In this document: positions 1 through 6,201 of the stretch, one piece after another
How the letters are laid out: each line of letters starts with the position of its first letter
How positions within the stretch are numbered: the stretch's first letter is position 1
DNA from: an uncultured Bacilli bacterium
GTDB taxonomy: Bacteria > Bacillota_I > Bacilli_A > RF39 > UBA660
NCBI GenBank assembly: GCA_947626425.1
Contig: CANQRX010000047.1
Location: 1 to 10,361, forward strand
Length of the DNA: 10,361 bases
Reading direction: 5' to 3'
The notes under the pieces: model-generated
Databases searched by the model: none
Seen by the model: only the letters and a program-made list of their open reading frames with translations
Told to the model about the DNA's origin: nothing
Translations under genes and position numbers: made by a program

Positions 1-76
<76 letters not shown>

Positions 77-89
77 AGATAGTAATTAG

Positions 90-111
90 CCCTTTAAATA
101 AAGGGTTTTTT
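90..111 (+). terminator. Rho-independent terminator of the tRNA transcript
   Basis: A perfect 6-bp stem, CCCTTT (90-95) / AAAGGG (100-105), with a 4-nt loop is followed directly by six T (106-111). It sits 14 nt after the tRNA CCA end. Confidence 0.85.
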
Positions 112-130
112 AGTGGTTTTAAAATCTCAA

Positions 131-237
131 ACACATTTCTAAACACACTTTTTTATAAGTTATCTAAAATATTTGTAACATTCTCAAGTTCACTTTTATA
201 CATGTGAGTGTATGTATTTAAAGTTATAGAAATGTGT
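131..237. repeat. Widely spaced 11-bp inverted repeat
   Basis: ACACATTTCTA at 131-141 is the exact reverse complement of TAGAAATGTGT at 227-237, enclosing 85 nt. In RNA the arms could close a long rod. No conserved RNA family was recognised, and chance is possible in AT-rich DNA. Confidence 0.35.
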
Positions 238-260
238 GAATTTCCCAATTATTTCTTATA

Positions 261-295
261 CCCTTACTTGTTCGAAGCAAGTAGGGGATTTTTTT
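261..295 (+). terminator. Rho-independent terminator, plus strand
   Basis: The stem CCCTTACTTG (261-270) pairs with CAAGTAGGGG (278-287), ten pairs including one G-T. The loop is 7 nt, and A plus seven T (289-295) follow. No gene is visible between the tRNA terminator and this hairpin (112-260). It is either a backup terminator for the tRNA transcript or the end of an unrecognised short RNA. The only other structure seen in 112-260 is an 11-bp inverted repeat (131-141 with 227-237). Confidence 0.8.
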
Positions 296-299
296 ATAA

Positions 300-399
300 A
301 CAAAAAGGTTAGTCATTGACTAACCTTCATAGAATGCCTAACGGCACTTGTCATAGTATTGTATTTAAACAATACCGTAAAAAGCATTTCTGCTCTTGT
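300..399 (-). ncRNA. Candidate structured small RNA, tracrRNA-like
   Basis: No protein frame is evident, but this stretch has its own minus-strand promoter, ends in a strong terminator and folds into four successive stem-loops. These are AGCA-GAAA-UGCU (394-383, a GNRA tetraloop); GUAUUGU (375-369) with ACAAUAC (362-356); UGCC-GUUA-GGCA (346-335); and the 10-bp terminator stem (327-305). The segment ACUAUGAC (358-351) followed by AAG and the UGCC/GGCA hairpin matches the order antirepeat, nexus, terminator known from type II CRISPR tracrRNAs. Its complement, GTCATAGT, is how some type II-C repeats begin, for example that of GeoCas9 as I recall it. No cas gene or CRISPR array is in the window, so a remnant, an orphan tracrRNA or an unrelated regulatory RNA are all possible. 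Confidence applies to the presence of a small RNA; the tracrRNA identity is weaker. Confidence 0.55.
302..327 (-). terminator. Rho-independent terminator, minus strand
   Basis: On the minus strand AAGGTTAGTC (327-318), loop AAT, and GACTAACCTT (314-305) form a perfect 10-bp stem, and the T run extends to 302. It ends the candidate small RNA and any read-through from the MazF-like gene. It lies tail to tail with the plus-strand terminator at 261-295. Confidence 0.8.
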
Positions 400-405
400 A
401 ACTGT

Positions 406-435
406 ATTTTACAATAATTATTATATGTTAGTCAA
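406..435 (-). promoter_or_regulatory. Sigma-A-type promoter of the small RNA
   Basis: On the minus strand a TTGACT -35 box (435-430), an 18-bp spacer and a TAAAAT -10 box (411-406) place transcription start near 399. It lies between the stop of the MazF-like gene (474) and the first hairpin of the candidate RNA, so the RNA could be made independently of the toxin gene. Confidence 0.6.
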
Positions 436-473
436 GTAAAAATTATTTATTGTATTTATAATATTTATTTTCT

Positions 474-1124
474 TTAAATTGTATATTCTTTGATTATTTC
501 TTCATCAATTATTTTTAACGTGTCAGTAGATATTTTTAATTTGTCTAAATAATCATACTCACTCATTAATTTACAGACGGATAATTTACTAACTGTTTTT
601 AAATGTTTAATACAAGCATAAGTTTTTTTGCCTTTTTTATTTTCATAATATTTAATACACTTTTTAATATTTTTAATTTTTGATGTATTTGTTTCAATTT
701 TTAATAATTCCTTTAGGTTATTAATTTCAGTTTCATCATACAGCAAACTATCTATTTCAATGTTATAATTGTGTTTTTTTGATGTAAGAGGTATTACATG
801 AATAACTGGATTGATCATCGTATCTTTTTTAGAAATAACTATTGCATAATGATCTCCTGAAAATTCACTGCCAATATTTACTCCAAACTTAATTTTAACA
901 ATTTGACCTCTTGAAAATCTTTTGTAATGATTTGGTTTAGTTTTGATTTCATATAATAAAGTTTTACTTTCATCAAGCTTTGAATCTTCAAAGTTGGTAT
1001 ATTTATTGTCTAGATTCATATCTGATATACTTACATTGTTTTGATATGCTTTCATAAGCTTTAAATGTTTTTTTTCTTTGGTAGGATCAACTAATTTTGT
1101 TTTTAATTCTTTTGTATTATTCAT
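474..1124 (-). CDS. MazF/PemK-like type II toxin (endoribonuclease) with N-terminal extension
   Basis: The protein is 216 aa from the ATG at 1124. That start is preceded by AAAGTGG at a 5-nt spacing; a GTG at 1133 is an alternative. The centre carries the MazF/PemK signature: RGQIVKIKFG (residues 72-81), GSEFSGDHYAIVIS (85-98) and PLTS (112-115). Known members are usually about 110-120 aa and cut mRNA as ribonucleases. Here about 70 charged, low-complexity residues precede the fold and about 100 Lys/Glu-rich residues form and extend its C-terminal half. No antitoxin gene lies immediately upstream in the same direction, where it is normally found. The nearest gene is the divergent 50-aa protein at 1301, and the nearest downstream element is the candidate RNA at 300-399. 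The family assignment is firm. Toxicity, RNase activity and an antitoxin partner are not shown by the sequence. Confidence 0.8.
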   Translation of the reverse strand: MNNTKELKTKLVDPTKEKKHLKLMKAYQNNVSISDMNLDNKYTNFEDSKLDESKTLLYEIKTKPNHYKRFSRGQIVKIKFGVNIGSEFSGDHYAIVISKKDTMINPVIHVIPLTSKKHNYNIEIDSLLYDETEINNLKELLKIETNTSKIKNIKKCIKYYENKKGKKTYACIKHLKTVSKLSVCKLMSEYDYLDKLKISTDTLKIIDEEIIKEYTI

Positions 1125-1248
1125 TTGTACCACTTTCTTTCTATTATGTTATTTTTCATGTTTCATTTTCTTTAAAATGAATTAAATCTATAAGAAATTT
1201 TCGTTCTAATTCAGCAAAATAAAAAGTATTAAAAAAATTTAAGGGATA

Positions 1249-1257
1249 TGATATAAT
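1249..1257 (+). promoter_or_regulatory. Extended -10 promoter of the 50-aa small protein
   Basis: TGATATAAT (1249-1257) is a perfect TATAAT with the extended TGn element. The -35 position (about 1229-1234, TTAAAA) is poor, as is common with extended -10 promoters. The predicted start near 1264 leaves a leader of about 37 nt before the ATG at 1301. Confidence 0.6.
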
Positions 1258-1300
1258 TTCAATGACAATAAAAACATAAATTAATATAGGGAGTAGAATA

Positions 1301-1453
1301 ATGAAAAGAACATTAACCAAAAAAGAACAACTTGAATTACAAATCAAATTTTATGAAATTGAATTAATGAAGTTGCAAGAAAAGTTAATCGAAGCTCAAA
1401 AAGAATTAGAAAAAGAGCAAAAGTTGATCAGACAACTCATAGTAACGAAGTGA
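1301..1453 (+). CDS. Small coiled-coil-like protein (50 aa), function unknown
   Basis: The ATG at 1301 is preceded by a good ribosome binding site (AGGGAG, 1288-1293) and an extended -10 promoter at 1249-1257, so the frame is probably expressed despite its length. The product begins MKRTLTKKEQLELQIKFYEI and continues as one highly charged helix rich in Glu, Lys, Gln and Leu. Hydrophobic residues are spaced in a heptad-like way (for example L24, L29, L36, L42), which suggests a short coiled coil. There are no cysteines, no signal peptide and no membrane segment. It is divergent from the MazF-like gene, whose start lies 176 bp away, so it is a conceivable but unproven antitoxin. It could equally be a small regulatory or adaptor protein. 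I do not recognise a family. Confidence 0.6.
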   Translation: MKRTLTKKEQLELQIKFYEIELMKLQEKLIEAQKELEKEQKLIRQLIVTK

Positions 1454-1472
1454 TTAGAAATTTTTTTAAGTT

Positions 1473-1502
1473 TTGATAATCTAAGGCAAAGTATTTTATA
1501 AG
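1473..1502 (+). promoter_or_regulatory. Putative promoter of the collagen-like gene
   Basis: TTGATA (1473-1478), an 18-bp spacer and TATAAG (1497-1502) give a reasonable sigma-A-type promoter, with a start near 1509 and the ATG at 1530. The -10 box lies inside a 9-bp inverted repeat (1491-1515). Confidence 0.4.
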
Positions 1503-1515
1503 TTTCATAAAATAC
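1491..1515. promoter_or_regulatory. 9-bp inverted repeat over the collagen-gene promoter (possible operator)
   Basis: GTATTTTAT (1491-1499) and ATAAAATAC (1507-1515) are perfect inverted copies separated by 7 nt. They overlap the proposed -10 box and end four bases before the ribosome binding site AGGTGA (1519-1524). The placement suits a repressor operator or a leader hairpin. No T run follows, so it is not a terminator. Confidence 0.4.
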
Positions 1516-1529
1516 AATAGGTGATGAAA

Positions 1530-2753
1530 ATGAACGCTTATGAAAGGGCTTTGCAAAAGGTTAAATGCGAGCAAGAAAAAATGAATTTTGGTCCAAGTTT
1601 TTGTTGTATGCTAGGTCCCACCGGTCCCACTGGACCCCAAGGTTTACCAATGACGATTAAAGGCAGTTATACAAGTATTGATGAACTAATGGAAAACTAT
1701 CCTAATGGTTCCGAAGGAGCCTTTATGGTTAATTCCGATTTGTTTGTTTGGAACAATACTGAAAATGAGTGGAAAGATATGGGTAATCTTTGTGGTCCGA
1801 CAGGCCCTGTTGGACCGCAAGGCGAAGTAGGCCAAGAAGGAAATCCTGGAGTAACTGGTCCGACTGGAGCAACAGGTCCGCAAGGCCAAAAAGGCGATAT
1901 TGGTCCGACTGGTCCCACAGGTGCAAAAGGTAAAGATGGAACAAGTGTAACGATTTTGGGTTATTATGATAATTATCAGCAGTTAATTACCAATCATCCT
2001 ACAGGAGTTGCTGGTAATGCTTATTTGGTTGACGATGATCTATATGTTTGGGTAGGAGAACAAGGTAAGTGGGTTAATGTTGGTGTAATTCGCGGTCCTC
2101 AAGGAGAGGTTGGCGCAACGGGGCCGACGGGTCCGGAAGGAAAAATGGGTCCCATTGGTCCCCAAGGAAATACTGGCCCCGAAGGAAGCCCAGGTATTCA
2201 AGGACCTCCTGGTCCAGTTGGACCGCCAGGAGAAAAAGGCCTTCAAGGAAATGTTGGCCCGACGGGTCCCACTGGACCTTTAATGATTCCATGCGCTTAT
2301 TTAGTGACTTCGGGTGAAGCAAATCCTGGTGGTTATGAAGTTTTAACCGAAATGCAAGTACCATTAGATAAAATCGTTTATGATAATGATAAATTAATTT
2401 ATATAAGTAATGTTAATAATACTTTTACGATTTTAAAAACTGGTGTTTATATTGTTCATTTTAAAGTTTTAGCAAGATTAAAAGATTCAATTTCTTCTAA
2501 TGTTATTTCAATTGGCTTAAAACACGTTGGGCAACCTACTGTTTATGCCGGCTGTTCTTTGTGGGCCAATAGTACGGTTCCAACTTTATTGTCGGGAATT
2601 GGTATTTTAAATGTAACGATTCCGGATTGGTATGAAATAACTAATTTAGGAACAACTTCTATTATGGTCGAAAGTCCGGATGTTGAAACATTAGGAACAG
2701 AATCTTCTTCTGTTAATCCTGTTGTTACGATTTTGATTCAAAAGATTCAGTAG
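1530..2753 (+). CDS. Collagen-like Gly-X-Y repeat protein with duplicated inserts and C1q/BclA-like tail
   Basis: The protein is 407 aa from the ATG at 1530, chosen because AGGTGA (1519-1524) sits 5 nt upstream; in-frame GTG 1521 and ATG 1524 are alternatives. A Cys-containing head (residues 1-28, with CC at 25-26) is followed by three Gly-X-Y tracts: about residues 29-40, 89-137 and 189-251, the last with 21 triplets. The tracts are separated by two related globular modules (about 41-88 and 138-188) that share the pattern Y-x(8)-L, P-x-G-x-x-G-x-A, DL[FY]VW and W-x-[DN]-[MV]G. The C-terminal 156 residues resemble the C1q/BclA-type trimerising jelly-roll domain. No signal peptide is visible. 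Known relatives are spore-surface filaments, phage fibres and gut-bacterial surface proteins; the location here is unknown. Its 3' end overlaps the convergent superoxide dismutase gene by 29 bp. Confidence 0.85.
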   Translation: MNAYERALQKVKCEQEKMNFGPSFCCMLGPTGPTGPQGLPMTIKGSYTSIDELMENYPNGSEGAFMVNSDLFVWNNTENEWKDMGNLCGPTGPVGPQGEVGQEGNPGVTGPTGATGPQGQKGDIGPTGPTGAKGKDGTSVTILGYYDNYQQLITNHPTGVAGNAYLVDDDLYVWVGEQGKWVNVGVIRGPQGEVGATGPTGPEGKMGPIGPQGNTGPEGSPGIQGPPGPVGPPGEKGLQGNVGPTGPTGPLMIPCAYLVTSGEANPGGYEVLTEMQVPLDKIVYDNDKLIYISNVNNTFTILKTGVYIVHFKVLARLKDSISSNVISIGLKHVGQPTVYAGCSLWANSTVPTLLSGIGILNVTIPDWYEITNLGTTSIMVESPDVETLGTESSSVNPVVTILIQKIQ

Positions 2754-3348
2754 TAAAAAACTGATTTGCATAATTAAAGTTAACAATATCCCAAAAATTA
2801 TCTAAGTATTCTTGTTTATTATTTTGATAATTTAAGTAATAAGCGTGTTCCCACATATCAATACATAATAAAGGGGTATATCCGTATAATAAAGGGCTAT
2901 CTTGATTAGGCAAACTTAAAATTTTTATTTCTTTTGGTGAAGTTTTAACTAAAAAAACATAGCCACTTCCTTTAAGGTTTAAAGCTTCTTGATTAAATTG
3001 AGTTTTAAAATTTTCCATATTTTTATAATAGTAATTAATGCTATCTAAAAGTAAGTTATTAGGTGGCATTTTTTGATGGGGATTAATCGAGTGCCAAAAT
3101 AAATCATGGTTAATAACTCCACCTAAATTAAAAAGTAAATTGGGAATTACTTTGGTCGGAAATTTATTGTATGTTTTATATAAATTTTCGATTGGTTTTT
3201 GAATATCATAGTTATTGGTAACTAGAAGTGAATTTAATTTTTTTAAATAATTTTTTTGATGTTTTTGATAATGTAAGGCAATTGCATGTGTTTTTAAGAA
3301 TGGCTCAAGTTCTTCATAGGAGAAAGGTAAAGGATTAAGCTGATACAT
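2725..3348 (-). CDS. sodA: Superoxide dismutase, Fe/Mn family (Mn-type residues)
   Basis: The protein is 207 aa, the normal family length, starting at ATG 3348 behind GGAGG (3360-3356). The enzyme converts superoxide to oxygen and hydrogen peroxide, probably in the cytoplasm because no signal peptide is present. All four metal ligands are visible: H26, H81 (NHDLFW), D164 and H168 (DMWEHAYYLNYQ). H30 and Y34 of the active-site gateway are also present. G77 and Q149 (NQDSPL) match the manganese type rather than the iron type. Oddities are GGVINH in place of the usual GG-H-x-NH and GYVFL in place of the usual G-W-x-W-L, which change residues near the metal site. It converges on and overlaps the collagen-like gene and is divergent from the flavoprotein pair, with a 92-bp gap. 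No convincing promoter was found for it. Confidence 0.93.
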   Translation of the reverse strand: MYQLNPLPFSYEELEPFLKTHAIALHYQKHQKNYLKKLNSLLVTNNYDIQKPIENLYKTYNKFPTKVIPNLLFNLGGVINHDLFWHSINPHQKMPPNNLLLDSINYYYKNMENFKTQFNQEALNLKGSGYVFLVKTSPKEIKILSLPNQDSPLLYGYTPLLCIDMWEHAYYLNYQNNKQEYLDNFWDIVNFNYANQFFTTESFESKS

Positions 3349-3440
3349 ATTTATACCTCCGTTTAAAGTATATGATTTAGGATTGGTTATTATTTCTTTT
3401 TGCCAATATTTTTAGTAAAATATATCCAAGTGGTGATGAA

Positions 3441-4631
3441 ATGAAAGTCTTGGTTATTGGTGGAGGGGCCTCTGGCTTAGTAACGGCGATTGCTGCGGCC
3501 CAAAAAAATTGTGAAGTAACTATTTTAGAAAAGAATAGTAAATGTGGTAAAAAACTTTTATTAACAGGAAATGGTCGTTGTAATTATTGGAATGACAATC
3601 AAAAATTAGATTGTTATCATTCCCAAAATTTGGGGGAATTTGCTAAAATTTGGGAAAGCAAAAAAGAGGAAGTTTTACCTTTTTTTGAAGAAATTGGGAT
3701 AGTTCCTAAAGTAATTAATGGTTATTATTATCCTTGGTCTAATCAAGCTAATAGTATTTTAAATGCTTTAATGACCAAAATAAAAACTTTAAAGATTAAT
3801 ATTATTTATGATGAAGAAGTTAAAGAAATTGAAAAAAAGCAAAAATTTGTTATTAAGACTTTAAAAAATAGTTATGTTGCAGATAAAGTAGTTTTGGCAA
3901 CAGGTGGTTGTAGTTTTTCTAAGACTGGTAGTGATGGCAAGGGTTTAAAAATTGCTCAAAAATTAGGTCATGAAATAAAGGATGTTTCTCCTTCTTTAGT
4001 GCAGTTGATTGGGCAAGATCCTTTTTATAAAGATTGGAATGGGGTTAGGGCTTATGCAAAACTTAGTTTATTTCAAGATGATTGTTTTATAAAAGAAGAA
4101 GCTGGTGAAGTGCAGTTAACCGATTATGGTTTAAGTGGCATATGTGCTTTTAATTTAAGTATTTATTTTGATAAAACTAAAAATAATGAAATTAAAATTA
4201 ATTTTGTTCCTTGGTTTACAGGTAATAAAAATGAATTTAAAAAATGGTTGAAAACCCAAAGTCAAAAATTAAAAATGTTTTCGTTAGGTGAAATGTTAGA
4301 AGGATTTTTAAATTATAAAATTGTCAATTTAATTTTAAAATTAACAAAGCTTAAAGATCTTAATGATGAAAAATCTTTGGATATTTTAACAAATTATTTA
4401 TTTGAATTTTCTGTGAAAATAAAAGATACAAAATCGTTTGATTATGCCCAAGTAACTAAGGGTGGTGTGTCTTTATTAGATATTAATCCGTTAACAATGG
4501 AATCGAAAAAAGTTAAAGGTTTATTTTTAGTAGGTGAAATATTAGATGTATGTGGTGATTGTGGAGGTTATAATTTAGCCATTGCGTGGATGAGTGGCCT
4601 TTTAGCAGGAGATGGTTTAACAAATGATTAA
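3441..4631 (+). CDS. NAD(P)/FAD-dependent oxidoreductase, HI0933/BaiN family
   Basis: The protein is 396 aa, typical of the family. The N-terminal FAD-binding Rossmann motif is GGGASG (residues 7-12), with E30 at the end of the second strand. The family signature GKKLLLTGNGRCN spans residues 36-48. Further family blocks are the TGG-x-S-x(3)-TGS segment in the middle and, near the C-terminus, TKGGVSLLDINPLTMESK followed by GLFLVGEILDVCGDCGGYNL. The family binds FAD. Its members are annotated as aminoacetone oxidase-like or as BaiN, a bile-acid reductase, but most have no proven substrate. The ATG at 3441 follows GGTGAT (3432-3437). The stop overlaps the next gene by 8 bp, indicating one transcript. 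The cytoplasmic flavoprotein assignment is firm; the substrate is unknown. Confidence 0.9.
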   Translation: MKVLVIGGGASGLVTAIAAAQKNCEVTILEKNSKCGKKLLLTGNGRCNYWNDNQKLDCYHSQNLGEFAKIWESKKEEVLPFFEEIGIVPKVINGYYYPWSNQANSILNALMTKIKTLKINIIYDEEVKEIEKKQKFVIKTLKNSYVADKVVLATGGCSFSKTGSDGKGLKIAQKLGHEIKDVSPSLVQLIGQDPFYKDWNGVRAYAKLSLFQDDCFIKEEAGEVQLTDYGLSGICAFNLSIYFDKTKNNEIKINFVPWFTGNKNEFKKWLKTQSQKLKMFSLGEMLEGFLNYKIVNLILKLTKLKDLNDEKSLDILTNYLFEFSVKIKDTKSFDYAQVTKGGVSLLDINPLTMESKKVKGLFLVGEILDVCGDCGGYNLAIAWMSGLLAGDGLTND

Positions 4632-6201
4632 AATTAGACAAATAAAAATTGCAGTTTTAGAAGATAGTGAAGAAAGATTAAAAAAGAAAATTACTAAAAT
4701 TTTGCAAGTTCAAGAACAAAATATTAAAGAAATTAAAATTGTCAAAAAATCGTTAGACGCTCGTTTAAAACAAATTTTTTATATTTATGAAGTAAATGTT
4801 TGGGTTGCTAACGAAGAATTGATTTTGAAAAAAAATAAAAATCCTAATGTTTTATTAGCAAGTGAACCTCAAAAATTAATTTTAACTAAAGGTGTTAAAC
4901 CTTTAACTAGTAAAATTATCATTGTTGGAAGTGGTCCGGCTGGTTTGTTTGCGGCTTATTTTTTAGCAATGCACGGCTATAAACCATTAATTATTGAACG
5001 AGGTAAAGTTTTAGAAGAACGGATTAAAGATGTGGAGCTTTTTTGGCAAACTAACATTTTAAACGAAGAAAGTAATGTTGTTTTTGGGGAAGGTGGAGCG
5101 GGAACTTTTTCGGATGGAAAATTAAATACGTTAATAAAGGATCCTCGAAGTATTGGGGTGAGGATTTTGGAAATTTTTGTGGAAAATGGCGCACCCAAGG
5201 AAATACTATATATGCAAAAACCCCATATTGGGACCAATTTATTACGTCAAGTTATCAAAAATATTCGAATAAAAATTATGGAAACGGGAGGCGAATTTCG
5301 GTTTGAAACGAAGTTAACGGATCTTGTAATTAAAGATAATAAATTAGAAAAAATTATTATTAACAATCAAAAAGAAATAAAGTGTCAGCATTTAATTTTA
5401 GCCATTGGTCACAGTGCCCGAGATACATTTGGGATGTTGCTTAATAAAAAAGTTAAAATGGAATCAAAACCCTTTGCCGTAGGTGTTCGAGTAATGCACC
5501 CCCAAGCTATGATAAATGAAAGTTTATACCATGAGTATGCTAAGGTGTTACCGCCCGCGTCTTATAAATTAACTTACACAACTAGTAAAAAACGGGGAGT
5601 TTATTCATTTTGCATGTGTCCAGGGGGCTATGTTGTCAATTCTTCTAATGAAAAAGGAGAACTTGTTATTAATGGCATGAGCAATTTTGAACGTAATTCT
5701 TCTTCAAGCAATAGCGCCATTGTTGTTAGTGTAACGAAAAGAGATTTTGGAGAAGATGTTTTAGATGGTTTAAAATTTCAAAAAATGTTAGAAGAAAAAG
5801 CTTATCAACTAGGTCATGGCCTTATACCGATTCAAACTTTAAAAGATTTTAAAAATAATGAAGTAACCCAAAAAGATTTACCCAATTTAGATGTTAAAGG
5901 AGATCTTTTGTTAGCTAATGTTCGCGAGATTTTTCCCCAATTTATTAATGAAGCTTTAATCGAAGCTATGGCTAATTTTGGTCAAAAAATTAAAGGCTTT
6001 GATAATGATGAAACATGGATTTTAGGGGTTGAAAGTAGGACTTCTTCGCCAGTAAAAATTATTCGAAATGAAAATTATGAGGCCAATATTAAAGGAATAT
6101 ATCCTTGTGGAGAAGGTTCTGGTTATGCTGGAGGAATTATAACTTCGGCAATTGATGGCTTTAAAGTTGCTGAACAGTTAATAAAAGAATATAAAAATTA
6201 A
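4624..6201 (+). CDS. FAD-dependent dehydrogenase, COG2509 family
   Basis: The protein is 525 aa. About 97 N-terminal residues form a small alpha/beta extension rich in Lys and Ile, a normal feature of this family. The dinucleotide-binding motif GSGPAG lies at about residues 102-107, followed by IIERG. The family-specific stretch VVFGEGGAGTFSDGKLNT comes next, and the C-terminal FAD block is GIYPCGEGSGYAGGI with TSAIDG. These mark the widespread but poorly characterised COG2509 flavoproteins. The ATG at 4624 overlaps the end of the preceding gene (ATGATTAA), with AGGAG at 4607-4611 as a rather distant ribosome binding site, so translational coupling is likely. The shared transcript suggests the two flavoproteins work on related redox substrates, but the sequence does not reveal which. 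Confidence 0.9.
   Translation: MIKIRQIKIAVLEDSEERLKKKITKILQVQEQNIKEIKIVKKSLDARLKQIFYIYEVNVWVANEELILKKNKNPNVLLASEPQKLILTKGVKPLTSKIIIVGSGPAGLFAAYFLAMHGYKPLIIERGKVLEERIKDVELFWQTNILNEESNVVFGEGGAGTFSDGKLNTLIKDPRSIGVRILEIFVENGAPKEILYMQKPHIGTNLLRQVIKNIRIKIMETGGEFRFETKLTDLVIKDNKLEKIIINNQKEIKCQHLILAIGHSARDTFGMLLNKKVKMESKPFAVGVRVMHPQAMINESLYHEYAKVLPPASYKLTYTTSKKRGVYSFCMCPGGYVVNSSNEKGELVINGMSNFERNSSSSNSAIVVSVTKRDFGEDVLDGLKFQKMLEEKAYQLGHGLIPIQTLKDFKNNEVTQKDLPNLDVKGDLLLANVREIFPQFINEALIEAMANFGQKIKGFDNDETWILGVESRTSSPVKIIRNENYEANIKGIYPCGEGSGYAGGIITSAIDGFKVAEQLIKEYKN

Noticed and set aside
300..399. Candidate RNA as the signal recognition particle RNA (4.5S).
   Set aside because: The conserved GGAAG-type apical loop and asymmetric bulge of that RNA are absent.
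1156..1347. Minus-strand frame of 63 aa with a hydrophobic, membrane-like stretch, just upstream of the MazF-like gene.
   Set aside because: It starts at a TTG without a ribosome binding site and runs antisense through the better supported small protein and its promoter.
1506..1514. CATAAAATA matches the CATAnnnTA -10 pattern of sporulation sigma factors before the collagen-like gene.
   Set aside because: Transcription would begin at about 1521, removing the ribosome binding site at 1519-1524 of the ATG at 1530. No fitting -35 was seen, and the match is easy by chance in AT-rich DNA.
1697..1918. Minus-strand frame with its own Gly-Pro-Val collagen-like pattern.
   Set aside because: The reverse complement of GGN-CCN repeats also reads as Gly/Pro repeats. 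It is a shadow of the real collagen-like gene and has no start signals.
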